Position numbers and translations under genes: made by a program. 14,759 bases of DNA from Leptofilum sp965368765 (lineage in GTDB: Bacteria > Chloroflexota > Anaerolineae > Promineifilales > Promineifilaceae), in assembly GCA_965368765.1 (NCBI GenBank), contig CBDUOF010000105.1, positions 1 to 14,759 on the forward strand. Direction: 5' to 3'. Each line of letters begins with the position of its first letter. The stretch's first letter is position 1. Shown here one piece after another: positions 7,847 to 13,830 of this stretch. Below the pieces are notes generated by a model. It saw only the letters and a list, made by a program, of their open reading frames with translations, was not told the origin of the DNA and did no database searches.

Positions 7847-8316
7847 GGGGTACCGTGCACCTTTTGCGCCGCAATCTGTACCGCCTGAACGATGTGCTGG
7901 TAACCCGTGCAGCGGCACAAATTGCCAGAAATCGCTTCGCGAATTTCGGTCTCAGATGGGTTGGGATGCGCCTCTACAAATGGCACCAGCGTCATGAGAA
8001 AGCCCGGCGTACAGAAGCCACACTGCAGGCCATGTGCCTCCCAAAAGGCTTCCTGGATCGGGTGCAAATCGGCCTGGCTTTCGGCAAGCCCTTCCACGGT
8101 GGTTAACGCATGCCCTCTGGCCTGGACGGCAAACATCAAGCAAGATCGCACCGGCTCTCCGTCGAACAGGACCGTACACGCCCCGCATACGCCTTGCTCA
8201 CAGCCCACATGCGTTCCCGTCAGCCCCAGCTCATGCCGCAAAAAGTCACTAAGCAACATTCTTGGCTCGACTTCGTTTTCATATGTTTTGTTGTTTATGG
8301 TGAGGGTTATGTTCAT
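7843..8316 (-). CDS. coxS: 2Fe-2S subunit of Mo hydroxylase (CoxS/XdhC-like)
   Basis: A 157-residue two-domain [2Fe-2S] protein of the xanthine/CO dehydrogenase family. The N-terminal plant-type ferredoxin domain has GCEQGVCGACTV plus the later Cys in VRSCLM; the C-terminal helical domain has QCGFCTPGF and NLCRCTGY, giving all Cys needed for two clusters. It passes electrons from the Mo cofactor subunit to the FAD subunit. The ATG at 8316 matches the family start; the open frame to 8424 runs through an intergenic repeat and is not coding. It overlaps the amidase by ATGA. The FAD subunit is upstream, separated by a four-helix-bundle gene. No large Mo-binding subunit is in the window. Aldehyde, CO, nicotinate or purine oxidation are all possible. 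Confidence 0.93.
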   Translation of the reverse strand: MNITLTINNKTYENEVEPRMLLSDFLRHELGLTGTHVGCEQGVCGACTVLFDGEPVRSCLMFAVQARGHALTTVEGLAESQADLHPIQEAFWEAHGLQCGFCTPGFLMTLVPFVEAHPNPSETEIREAISGNLCRCTGYQHIVQAVQIAAQKVHGTP

Positions 8317-8332
8317 GGGAAATCTCGTAATT

Positions 8333-8348
8333 AGTAATTGGTAATTGG
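8333..8348 (+). repeat. left arm of 16-bp inverted repeat flanking the four-helix gene
   Basis: AGTAATTGGTAATTGG here is the exact reverse complement of 8890-8905. A third degenerate unit (GGTAATTT) continues to 8355, and the four-helix gene's TAA stop lies at its edge. The same AATTACCAATTACT word occurs at 11807-11820. Confidence 0.75.
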
Positions 8349-8353
8349 GTAAT

Positions 8354-8869
8354 TTAGTTTGCCGTTTTAGAGGTTTTTTGAAGAGATTGGATTTCTTCTT
8401 CAGAGAATAAATCGCCATTTTCAATTAGAAAGTGGTATTCGTGTGAAGTTTCGGCAATATGATAAGTGTCTGCGGGTTCGCGGATAATGTTTGACGGTTT
8501 GTGTTGATATTTTTGAGCTTTCGTTTTTTTGGCAAAGCTATTGAGCTGACGAGCTAAATGGGATAAATCGTTGCTATATTTATTGACCTGCATTTCAGGA
8601 ATTAATTTTCTTACCGCCGTCCGGTTAAGCCAATATTTAGTTTCAAATAAACTGCCACGGGCATAATAAAGAAATTGCAACTTTTCGCCGAAGTGAAAAC
8701 GGCCGTAAGACTCTGCAATATTTGCCCCAACAGAATCTGCTGCCCGGGCGAGTTGCTTACCTACAGTTCCTTTTTCAAAAGAAGCCCAGCCGATTATCTG
8801 ATTCCAAAGATCATCGGCCACATCCTCGGCTGTTTTCAGCACCTTCAATTCATCAAATTTCACAACCAT
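8354..8869 (-). CDS. four-helix-bundle protein (23S rRNA IVP/S23 family)
   Basis: A 171-residue protein of the four-helix-bundle (23S rRNA intervening sequence protein, TIGR02436-like) family, with a long extra C-terminal tail. Family marks: VVKFDELKVLKTAEDVADDL at the start, RAADSVGANIAESYGRFHFG at about residues 51-70, YARGSLFETKYWLNRT at about 77-92, then a fourth helix LARQLNSFAKKTKA. Family function is poorly known; members occur inside rRNA genes, as stand-alone genes, and related Avd proteins serve retroelements. The ATG at 8869 with GGGAGG 8 nt upstream beats the TTG at 8893. The gene is AT-rich compared with its neighbours and sits between two subunits of one enzyme, bounded by a 16-bp inverted repeat, which suggests insertion. 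Confidence 0.85.
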   Translation of the reverse strand: MVVKFDELKVLKTAEDVADDLWNQIIGWASFEKGTVGKQLARAADSVGANIAESYGRFHFGEKLQFLYYARGSLFETKYWLNRTAVRKLIPEMQVNKYSNDLSHLARQLNSFAKKTKAQKYQHKPSNIIREPADTYHIAETSHEYHFLIENGDLFSEEEIQSLQKTSKTAN

Positions 8870-8889
8870 ATCCAAAGCCTCCCAAATTG

Positions 8890-8905
8890 CCAATTACCAA
8901 TTACT
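8890..8905 (-). repeat. right arm of 16-bp inverted repeat flanking the four-helix gene
   Basis: CCAATTACCAATTACT is the exact reverse complement of 8333-8348. The FAD-subunit stop TAA (8901-8903) lies inside it. The 541-bp stretch between the arms contains just the four-helix-bundle gene. Confidence 0.75.
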
Positions 8906-9776
8906 CGCGTGCTCTGGCAAAGGCTTGTTTGAGGGCGCGGATGGTGAGCACTTTGGCTAAATGGCGTTTGTAATCGGTGGTGGCGTGGATATGGCCATGG
9001 GGGTCAATTTCGTTTTGGCTGGCAGCCACGGCCGTTTCCAACCACAGCGCTTCAGACGGCCGTTCCCCCACCAGCATTTGCGCCGCCTGCTCAGCCACCA
9101 TCGGCACTTCGCCCGCATTCAGATAAACCAGCCGGGCAGCGGTACAGATGCCGCTGGCGTCCACCGTCACCACAGCCGCCACGCCTGACAGCGCATAGTC
9201 GCCATGCCGCCGGGCCATCTCCGTAAACGCGGTACCGGTGCGGGCGGGCAGCGGGGGCAGGGCAATCTCGACCAACAATTCTTCATCACCGATGTCGGTG
9301 GCGAAGAGTCCCGTGTAAAAGTCGCGGGCAGACACCCAGCGTTCGCCAGCTGTAGATTGCATCTTGAGACGGCCGTTCAGCGCCACAACAATCACCGGCA
9401 GCTCTGCCGCCGGGTCGGCATGGGCCAAACTGCCGCCAAACGTACCCCGGTTGCGAATTTGGGGATGGGCAATGTGGGGCATCGTCTCCGCCAGCAGCGG
9501 CTGATGCTGCGCCACCAGCGGCTCTCGCTCCAGCCGGCTCTGGCGCACCATGCTGCCAAAATGCAGCGAACCGTCACTGGCTTGCCAGATGCCGTCCAGG
9601 CCAGGCACACCGTTTAAATCGATTAGCACGCCTGGCTGCGCCAAACGGAAATTCATCACCGGCACCAAACTTTGGCCACCCGCCAACGGCTTGGCATCGA
9701 AGCCATGCTGCTGCATCGCCGCCAGCGCGCCAGCTAGCGAATCTGGGGCCACATATTCAAAGGAAGCTGGTTTCAT
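8901..9776 (-). CDS. coxM: FAD-binding subunit of Mo hydroxylase (CoxM/XdhB-like)
   Basis: A 291-residue FAD subunit of the CO/xanthine dehydrogenase family, of normal length. Seen: the FAD pyrophosphate loop LAGGQSLVPVMNFRLAQP at residues 31-48 and the second FAD motif RNRGTFGGSLAHADPAAELP at 108-127, followed by the CoxM-type C-terminal domain. It takes electrons from the 2Fe-2S subunit and hands them to NAD or another acceptor. The ATG at 9776 has AAGGA about 8 nt upstream; the open frame to 9824 lacks such support. It is the first gene after the minus-strand promoter. It contains three ACGGCCGT palindromes, two only 28 bp apart (9028, 9056). The enzyme cannot work without a large Mo subunit, which must be encoded elsewhere. 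Confidence 0.93.
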   Translation of the reverse strand: MKPASFEYVAPDSLAGALAAMQQHGFDAKPLAGGQSLVPVMNFRLAQPGVLIDLNGVPGLDGIWQASDGSLHFGSMVRQSRLEREPLVAQHQPLLAETMPHIAHPQIRNRGTFGGSLAHADPAAELPVIVVALNGRLKMQSTAGERWVSARDFYTGLFATDIGDEELLVEIALPPLPARTGTAFTEMARRHGDYALSGVAAVVTVDASGICTAARLVYLNAGEVPMVAEQAAQMLVGERPSEALWLETAVAASQNEIDPHGHIHATTDYKRHLAKVLTIRALKQAFARARE

Positions 9777-9819
9777 GCAAGAAATCCTTATCTGCTTGCG
9801 CAAAATCGGGTGGCTTCTT

Positions 9820-9833
9820 ATCATCTAGATGAT
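9820..9833. promoter_or_regulatory. 14-bp perfect palindrome in the coxM leader
   Basis: ATCATCTAGATGAT is a perfect palindrome about 45 bp before the coxM ATG and about 35 bp downstream of the predicted start of transcription. It may be a repressor operator; nothing else supports this. Confidence 0.35.
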
Positions 9834-9875
9834 GGTAACCGACCTATTTCACGCTTTGTGTAGAGAGGAAAAAAG

Positions 9876-9904
9876 ATTATCTTGGAACGGCCGTATCTTG
9901 TCAA
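9876..9904 (-). promoter_or_regulatory. promoter of the minus-strand operon, with ACGGCCGT in the spacer
   Basis: On the minus strand TTGACA (9899-9904) and GATAAT (9876-9881) are separated by exactly 17 bp, a near-consensus sigma-70-type promoter. Transcription would begin near 9869, giving a leader of about 93 nt before coxM. The palindrome ACGGCCGT (9887-9894) is centred in the spacer, the only intergenic copy among 23. Confidence 0.65.
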
Positions 9905-9996
9905 CCTGACGGTAGCCCGCAAGCAGTAATCGGTGACCAGTAAGTAGAGACCAATTATCAAATTACAGATTACCATTCACCCAAAAGGAACTCACC

Positions 9997-11214
9997 ATGA
10001 CTCCCCCCCCTGGCCTGCTAAACGGTATTCGCATCATCGACCTGACCCGGGTGTTGGCAGGTCCGTATTGCACCCAAATGTTGGGCGATTTGGGCGCCGA
10101 TGTCATTAAGGTTGAAGCGCCAGGACGCGGCGACGATACACGCCACTGGGGGCCACCTTTTACCGACGCACCGGATGGCGAGCGCGGCGAAGCCGCCTAC
10201 TTCCTTTCTGCCAACCGCAACAAGCGCAGCCTGACGCTCAACCTAAAATCGAAAAAGGGGCTGGAGATCCTCAAGAGCCTGATCCGTGAGGGGGACGTAC
10301 TGGTAGAGAATTTCCGCACCGGCACGCTGGCCCGCTGGGGGCTGGATTACGAGACAGTGCAACAACTTCGTCCCGGCCTGATCTATTGTTCTATCACCGG
10401 CTACGGCAGCGATGGCCCGTACAAAGACCGGGCAGGCTACGACTTCATGGTGCAGGCGATGGGTGGCTTCATGAGCGTCACCGGCCCGGCGGACGGGGAG
10501 ATGAACCGGGCTGGTATTGCCATTGCCGATTTGGCAACGGGCATGTTTGCCAGCAACGCCATTTTGGCCGCACTGTTTGCCCGCGAACGCACAGGAGAGG
10601 GGCAGTATATCGATATGGCCCTGCTCGATTCGCAGGTGGCATTGATGTCTTACGTCGCCAGCAACTACCTGGTTTCTGGTGAATTACCGGGGCGGTTTGG
10701 CAATGGACATCCCAACATTGTGCCTTATCAGGAGTTTCAGGCGCGGGACCAACAGTTTGCCTTTGCCTGCGGCAATGATAATCAGTGGGGCAAGTTTTGT
10801 ACGGCCGTTTCCCACCCCGAATGGATCACTGACGAACGGTTCGCCACTAACACCGCCCGCCTGGCCCACCGCGAAACCGTCATTGCCATGCTCAACGACC
10901 TGTTCGCCAGCCGCACAGCCGCAGAGTGGATGGCCCTCTGTGATGAAGTGGGCATTCCCTCAGCGCCCATCAACAACATGGCCCAGGTGTTCGAGAATGA
11001 GCAGGTGCAGGCGCGTAACACCCGCCTCGATGTGCCCCATCCTACCGCGGGCAGTGTGCCGCTGGTTAACTCACCGCTGAAAATCCCCACCACGCCCACC
11101 AGCGTGCGCTATCCACCACCTACGTTGGGCCAGCACACCGAGGAAATTTTACAATCACTTTTGGGGTATGATGCAGCCACGATCGAGAATCTAAAAAACG
11201 AAGGTGTCATCTAG
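9997..11214 (+). CDS. CaiB/BaiF family (class III) CoA-transferase
   Basis: A 405-residue family III CoA-transferase, which moves CoA between carboxylic acids (formyl-CoA:oxalate, succinyl-CoA:glutarate or carnitine types). Seen: the N-terminal GIRIIDLTRVLAGPYCTQML, the GADVIKVEAPGRGDDTR region, NRNKRSLTLNLK, and the catalytic Asp178 in GIAIADLATGM, equal to Asp169 of formyl-CoA transferase. Length is normal and the C-terminal domain is complete. AAGGA lies 7 nt before the ATG. It is divergent from the Mo-hydroxylase/amidase/FdrA block, from a 220-bp shared spacer in which I could not support a plus-strand promoter. Acid substrate unknown; oxalate would fit an oxamate pathway but this is speculation. 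Confidence 0.93.
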   Translation: MTPPPGLLNGIRIIDLTRVLAGPYCTQMLGDLGADVIKVEAPGRGDDTRHWGPPFTDAPDGERGEAAYFLSANRNKRSLTLNLKSKKGLEILKSLIREGDVLVENFRTGTLARWGLDYETVQQLRPGLIYCSITGYGSDGPYKDRAGYDFMVQAMGGFMSVTGPADGEMNRAGIAIADLATGMFASNAILAALFARERTGEGQYIDMALLDSQVALMSYVASNYLVSGELPGRFGNGHPNIVPYQEFQARDQQFAFACGNDNQWGKFCTAVSHPEWITDERFATNTARLAHRETVIAMLNDLFASRTAAEWMALCDEVGIPSAPINNMAQVFENEQVQARNTRLDVPHPTAGSVPLVNSPLKIPTTPTSVRYPPPTLGQHTEEILQSLLGYDAATIENLKNEGVI

Positions 11215-11495
11215 TCGCAGTCGCAGATTCTTTCTGCGCCCCTTTTACACGGAAAGAATCCGCGCCTACAAATTTGAGAGAGGCGAAAGCATCCTCAGGC
11301 TTGTACTGAGCCTGGCCGAAGTATGCGTCTCGGCTCACCCGTTCGAATTTGAGAATGCGCACTCATCTATTTTGTCGATTATGCTAAAATGCAAACATCA
11401 AAGATTACGCAGATTTATAGGATTTTATTCTGCGTAATCTGCGAAATCTTTGATAATAATGGAAGCGCTTCAAGCATAAATAGCGAGGAAATCCA
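11215..11495. repeat. repeat-rich spacer after the CoA-transferase gene
   Basis: No gene is supported in these 281 bp. They hold a small hairpin 8 nt after the stop (CGCAGA-TTCTT-TCTGCG, 11222-11238, then CCCCTTTT), possibly a weak terminator. They also hold a CAGGCT/AGCCTG hairpin (11296-11314) within a stretch ending GGCCGAAGTATG that looks like a common dispersed intergenic repeat, and an inverted repeat with 20-bp arms 11397-11416/11435-11454 (18/20). An extended -10-like TGCTAAAAT at 11382-11390 could serve the next gene, without a good -35. Confidence 0.6.
11397..11454. repeat. inverted repeat of the dispersed 20-mer
   Basis: ATCAAAGATTACGCAGATTT (11397-11416) and TAATCTGCGAAATCTTTGAT (11435-11454) are inverted with 18 of 20 matching across an 18-bp loop. 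An alternative 12-bp perfect stem pairs 11402-11413 with 11429-11440. The right arm is identical to 2482-2501. It has the look of a REP-like element. Confidence 0.7.
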
Positions 11496-11765
11496 ATGGA
11501 AAAATGGGAATATCTCACCCTTTTTTTGGAAGCTAATAAACAGGAAGCAGATTCAATGGCCTACTCAATTGAGTCGGAAGAATTGGCCAGCTACAGCCCC
11601 CAGCTGCTGATGCCAGAGCTGAATCGTTTGGGTGCCAAAGGGTGGGAACTGGTGCATATGGAACCCGCCTATGTTGGTAACAATGAAGATATTTTGCTAC
11701 ATGAAGGCGGCGGCAGTCGTCGCTGGACCAACAAATATTTTTGTGTGTTTAAGCGACCGGCCTAA
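11496..11765 (+). CDS. small DUF4177-like protein
   Basis: An 89-residue soluble protein. It begins MEKWEYLTLFLEA and has LNRLGAKGWELVHMEPAY at about residues 42-59 and a final WTNKYFCVFKRP. The pattern WEY...LN-LG--GWELV...F-FKR is that of DUF4177 proteins, small alpha/beta proteins of unknown function. It is a little longer than usual, with an inserted middle (KQEADSMAYSIESEELASYS). GAGG lies about 8 nt before the ATG (GAGGAAATCCA). It lies alone between two repeat-bearing spacers, upstream of the thiolase gene on the same strand. Confidence 0.75.
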   Translation: MEKWEYLTLFLEANKQEADSMAYSIESEELASYSPQLLMPELNRLGAKGWELVHMEPAYVGNNEDILLHEGGGSRRWTNKYFCVFKRPA

Positions 11766-11780
11766 AAAAACCAGGTAATT

Positions 11781-11820
11781 AGCAATTGGTAATTATGTCA
11801 ATTACTAATTACCAATTACT
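11781..11820. repeat. hairpin-forming AATTACCAATTACT repeat before the thiolase gene
   Basis: Arms AGCAATTGGTAATTA (11781-11795) and TAATTACCAATTACT (11806-11820) pair over 15 positions with one mismatch and a 10-nt loop. It shares AATTACCAATTACT with the repeat arms around the four-helix gene. It ends 10 nt before the thiolase ATG, which has no visible Shine-Dalgarno site, so it may affect expression or end the DUF4177 transcript. Confidence 0.65.
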
Positions 11821-11830
11821 TCCAAATCTT

Positions 11831-12976
11831 ATGAGACAAGTGAGCATTGTGGGCATTGGGCAAGTGCCCGTGCAGAAGGTTTATGCACAAAGTTTAAGGT
11901 GGCTGGGAGCGACGGCCGTTCGCCAGGCTATGTCCAGCGCTGGAGTCGATCAAGTAGACGCGCTGTTTGCCGGCAATATGCTTAGCGACGAGCTGCAAAA
12001 CCAGAAACATATCGCCGCGCTCATTGCTGATGAGGCCGGGCTGGTTGGCATCGAAGCGCTGCAGGTGCGGGCCGCGACGGCATCAGGCGCGGCTGCCTTG
12101 CGCCTGGCCTACCTCGCCGTTGCCAGCGGCGAAGCAGATCTGGCCGTTGCCGTGGGCGTGGAGAAGATGAGCGAAGGCGCAGCCACGCCCGCCCTGGCCA
12201 AGGCGCTAGACGCCCGACAAGAGGTGGTTGCCGGAGCCACGCTCATCAGTAAAAATGCCGATTTGATGCGCCTTTACATGGAGCGCCACAAAATGCCGGA
12301 GGATGGGCTGGTCAATTTTGCCGTCAACGCCCACCAAAATGCCCTTACCAACCCCAACGCCCTGTTTCACAAAAAGATCGCGCCAAAAGACGTACGCCAA
12401 TCGCGCTTCATTGTGCCGCCCATTCGCCTGCTGGACTGTTCTCCCATTTGCGATGGTGCTGCCGCTGTTGTGCTGGCGCCGCGAGACCAAGCCCGCGCCT
12501 ACACCGACAAACCGGTCCAAATTTTAGCCTCCAGCGTGGCCACAGATCGCTTCCGCGTGGCCGACCGCCCCAACCAGCTGGCGTTGGAAGCGGCTCGCCT
12601 ATCGGCCCAAAAAGCGTTTCGGCTGGCCAACGTGAACACGCAGGATATTGACTTCTACGAAGTCCACGATGCCTTCAGCATTATGGCCTGCCTGCTTCTG
12701 GAGGCGGTGGGCTTTGCGGCTCCCGGACAGGGCTGGCGGCTGGCTGCCGAAAAGCAGATTGGCCTGCGCGGCGAGGTACCCATTGCCACCTTTGGCGGGC
12801 TAAAAGCGCGTGGGCATCCTATTGGGGCAACGGCCGTTTACCAAGCCTGCGAAATTGTCCAGCAGCTGACAGGGCAAGCCGGCAAAAACCAGGTCAGAAA
12901 TGCCCAAATCGGCCTGCTGCAAAGCGTCGGCGGCGCAGCTACCACTGTGCTGACCCATGTTTTTGGGACGGATTGA
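11831..12976 (+). CDS. thiolase-family protein (SCP2/archaeal type) with nucleophile Cys replaced by Thr
   Basis: A 381-residue thiolase-fold protein close to the archaeal/SCP-x type acetyl-CoA acetyltransferases. Seen: the start RQVSIVGIGQVPV, RAATASGAAALRLAYLAVAS at residues 80-99, the stretch VGVEKM, EVHDAFSIMACLLLEAVG (the NEAFA-like region) and GGLKARGHPIGATAVYQ with the conserved His. Relatives have A-A-C-A-S-G where this has A-A-T-A-S-G, so Thr83 (codon 12077-12079) replaces the acyl-accepting Cys. The C-terminal CxG is also changed (LLQSVGGAATT). It may be inactive in Claisen chemistry or have another role. The ATG at 11831 fits the family start; the frame upstream runs through a repeat. 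No DUF35 partner is seen adjacent. Confidence 0.85.
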   Translation: MRQVSIVGIGQVPVQKVYAQSLRWLGATAVRQAMSSAGVDQVDALFAGNMLSDELQNQKHIAALIADEAGLVGIEALQVRAATASGAAALRLAYLAVASGEADLAVAVGVEKMSEGAATPALAKALDARQEVVAGATLISKNADLMRLYMERHKMPEDGLVNFAVNAHQNALTNPNALFHKKIAPKDVRQSRFIVPPIRLLDCSPICDGAAAVVLAPRDQARAYTDKPVQILASSVATDRFRVADRPNQLALEAARLSAQKAFRLANVNTQDIDFYEVHDAFSIMACLLLEAVGFAAPGQGWRLAAEKQIGLRGEVPIATFGGLKARGHPIGATAVYQACEIVQQLTGQAGKNQVRNAQIGLLQSVGGAATTVLTHVFGTD

Positions 12977-12977
12977 A

Positions 12978-13010
12978 GTAGGTTAAGTTTATAAACTTGA
13001 CCTACATTTT
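12978..13010 (+). terminator. near-perfect inverted repeat after the thiolase gene, probable terminator or operator
   Basis: GTAGGTTAAGTTTA (12978-12991) and TAAACTTGACCTAC (12992-13005) match over 14 bp with a single T-G pair. As RNA this is a 12-bp stem with a TATA loop followed by ATTTTC. It starts 2 nt after the thiolase TGA, which favours transcript termination. The weak T tract leaves an operator for the next genes possible. Confidence 0.5.
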
Positions 13011-13118
13011 CAGCAGAGGCAACAAGCACCTGAGCGCACAGCAAAAACGAAGCAGGACACTGATTCTCATGCGCTCCCTGATCAGGCAAATCTTCAACCT
13101 ATTTTCATCGGAGATCAT

Positions 13119-13475
13119 ATGAGATTTAGTGAGGTTCAACCCTATTTGATGGCCAAAAAAGGTACAACAGAAGAACGGCCGTTTGGCCCCGACGCCCTTG
13201 TCTATAAAGTGATGAGCAAAATGTTCGCCCTCATTGCCGAAGGCAGCGATCCACTGCGCATTTCGCTGAAGTGTGACCCGGATGAAGCGCTGGCGCTGCG
13301 CGACATGTTTCCCGCCGTGGCCCCGGGCTACCATCTCAACAAGCGGCACTGGAACACCGTCACCGCCGACGGCACCATCCCCGAAGACGATTTCTGGCAC
13401 ATGATCGACCAATCCTACACGTTGGTGGTGCGTGGCCTTACCCGCAAAGACCGCGCCCACGTGGAGAGCTTATGA
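13119..13475 (+). CDS. MmcQ/YjbR family protein
   Basis: A 118-residue MmcQ/YjbR family protein, small and with a DNA-binding-like fold, of uncertain function. Family marks: RPFGPDALVYKVMSKMFALI at residues 20-39, ISLKCDPDEALALRDMF at 48-64, PGYHLNKRHWNTV at 69-81 and a final LVVRGLTRKDR. Length is typical. GGAG lies 6 nt before the ATG. Its TGA overlaps the next ATG (ATGA, 13472-13475), so it is coupled to the ModE-type regulator. An ACGGCCGT copy at 13175 encodes part of E-R-P. Confidence 0.88.
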   Translation: MRFSEVQPYLMAKKGTTEERPFGPDALVYKVMSKMFALIAEGSDPLRISLKCDPDEALALRDMFPAVAPGYHLNKRHWNTVTADGTIPEDDFWHMIDQSYTLVVRGLTRKDRAHVESL

Positions 13476-13825
13476 CTCCCCGCCTGAACCTGTGGCTAGA
13501 AAATGAAGGAGAAGTAATTTTTTCCATCTGGCGGATGGAACTGCTACAAGCGGTGGCCGAAACGGGTTCCATTAGCCAGGCGGCAACGGCAATGGAGGTG
13601 CATTACCGCACCGCCTGGCAAAAAATCAACGAGATGGAAAGCCGGCTGGGCCAAAAGCTGGTCGAAACCCAGGTGGGCGGGCGACACGGCGGCGGGGCGC
13701 AGCTCACCCCGCTGGCCCAGGTGCTCATCGCCGCATTTACCCACTTTAGCCAGGAAATTGAAGAGCAGATGCAAGCGCAGTTTACGGCCGTTCTCGCCCC
13801 CCTCCTTGCCAATTCCCTCGAATAA
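13472..13825 (+). CDS. ModE-type HTH regulator without ligand-binding domain
   Basis: A 117-residue winged-helix protein matching the N-terminal DNA-binding domain of ModE: SIWRMELLQAVAETGSISQA at residues 18-37, then YRTAWQKINEMESRLGQKLV and the wing GGRHGGGAQLTPLAQVLI. The C-terminal molybdate-binding TOBE/MOP domains of full ModE are absent, and a short helix (FSQEIEEQMQAQF) ends the protein. Such short forms occur beside Mo/W transporters. The ATG at 13472 overlaps the MmcQ/YjbR stop. The next gene encodes a TupA-like tungstate-binding protein with a ModE-like palindrome at its promoter, so this is a likely regulator of it. How it would sense the oxyanion is unclear. Confidence 0.88.
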   Translation: MTPRLNLWLENEGEVIFSIWRMELLQAVAETGSISQAATAMEVHYRTAWQKINEMESRLGQKLVETQVGGRHGGGAQLTPLAQVLIAAFTHFSQEIEEQMQAQFTAVLAPLLANSLE

Positions 13826-13830
13826 TCTAA

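Noticed and set aside
7847..7918. N-terminal extension of the amidase
   Set aside because: It lies inside the 2Fe-2S gene in another frame; the ATG at 7846 is coupled by ATGA.
8354..8869. Four-helix protein as an Avd of a diversity-generating retroelement
   Set aside because: No reverse transcriptase, template repeat or variable repeat is present in the window.
9898..9960. Plus-strand promoter for the CoA-transferase (TTGTCA or GTGACC as -35)
   Set aside because: No -10 at acceptable spacing was found for either.
9820..10010. Run of C in the CoA-transferase start (ACTCCCCCCCCTGG) as a frameshift
   Set aside because: The frame downstream is intact and matches the family from GIRIIDLTRVLAGPYC on; the run lies only in the variable first residues.
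11204..11437. 77-codon open frame after the CoA-transferase
   Set aside because: It begins in the CoA-transferase end and runs through hairpins and dispersed repeats; Arg/Phe-rich and not protein-like.
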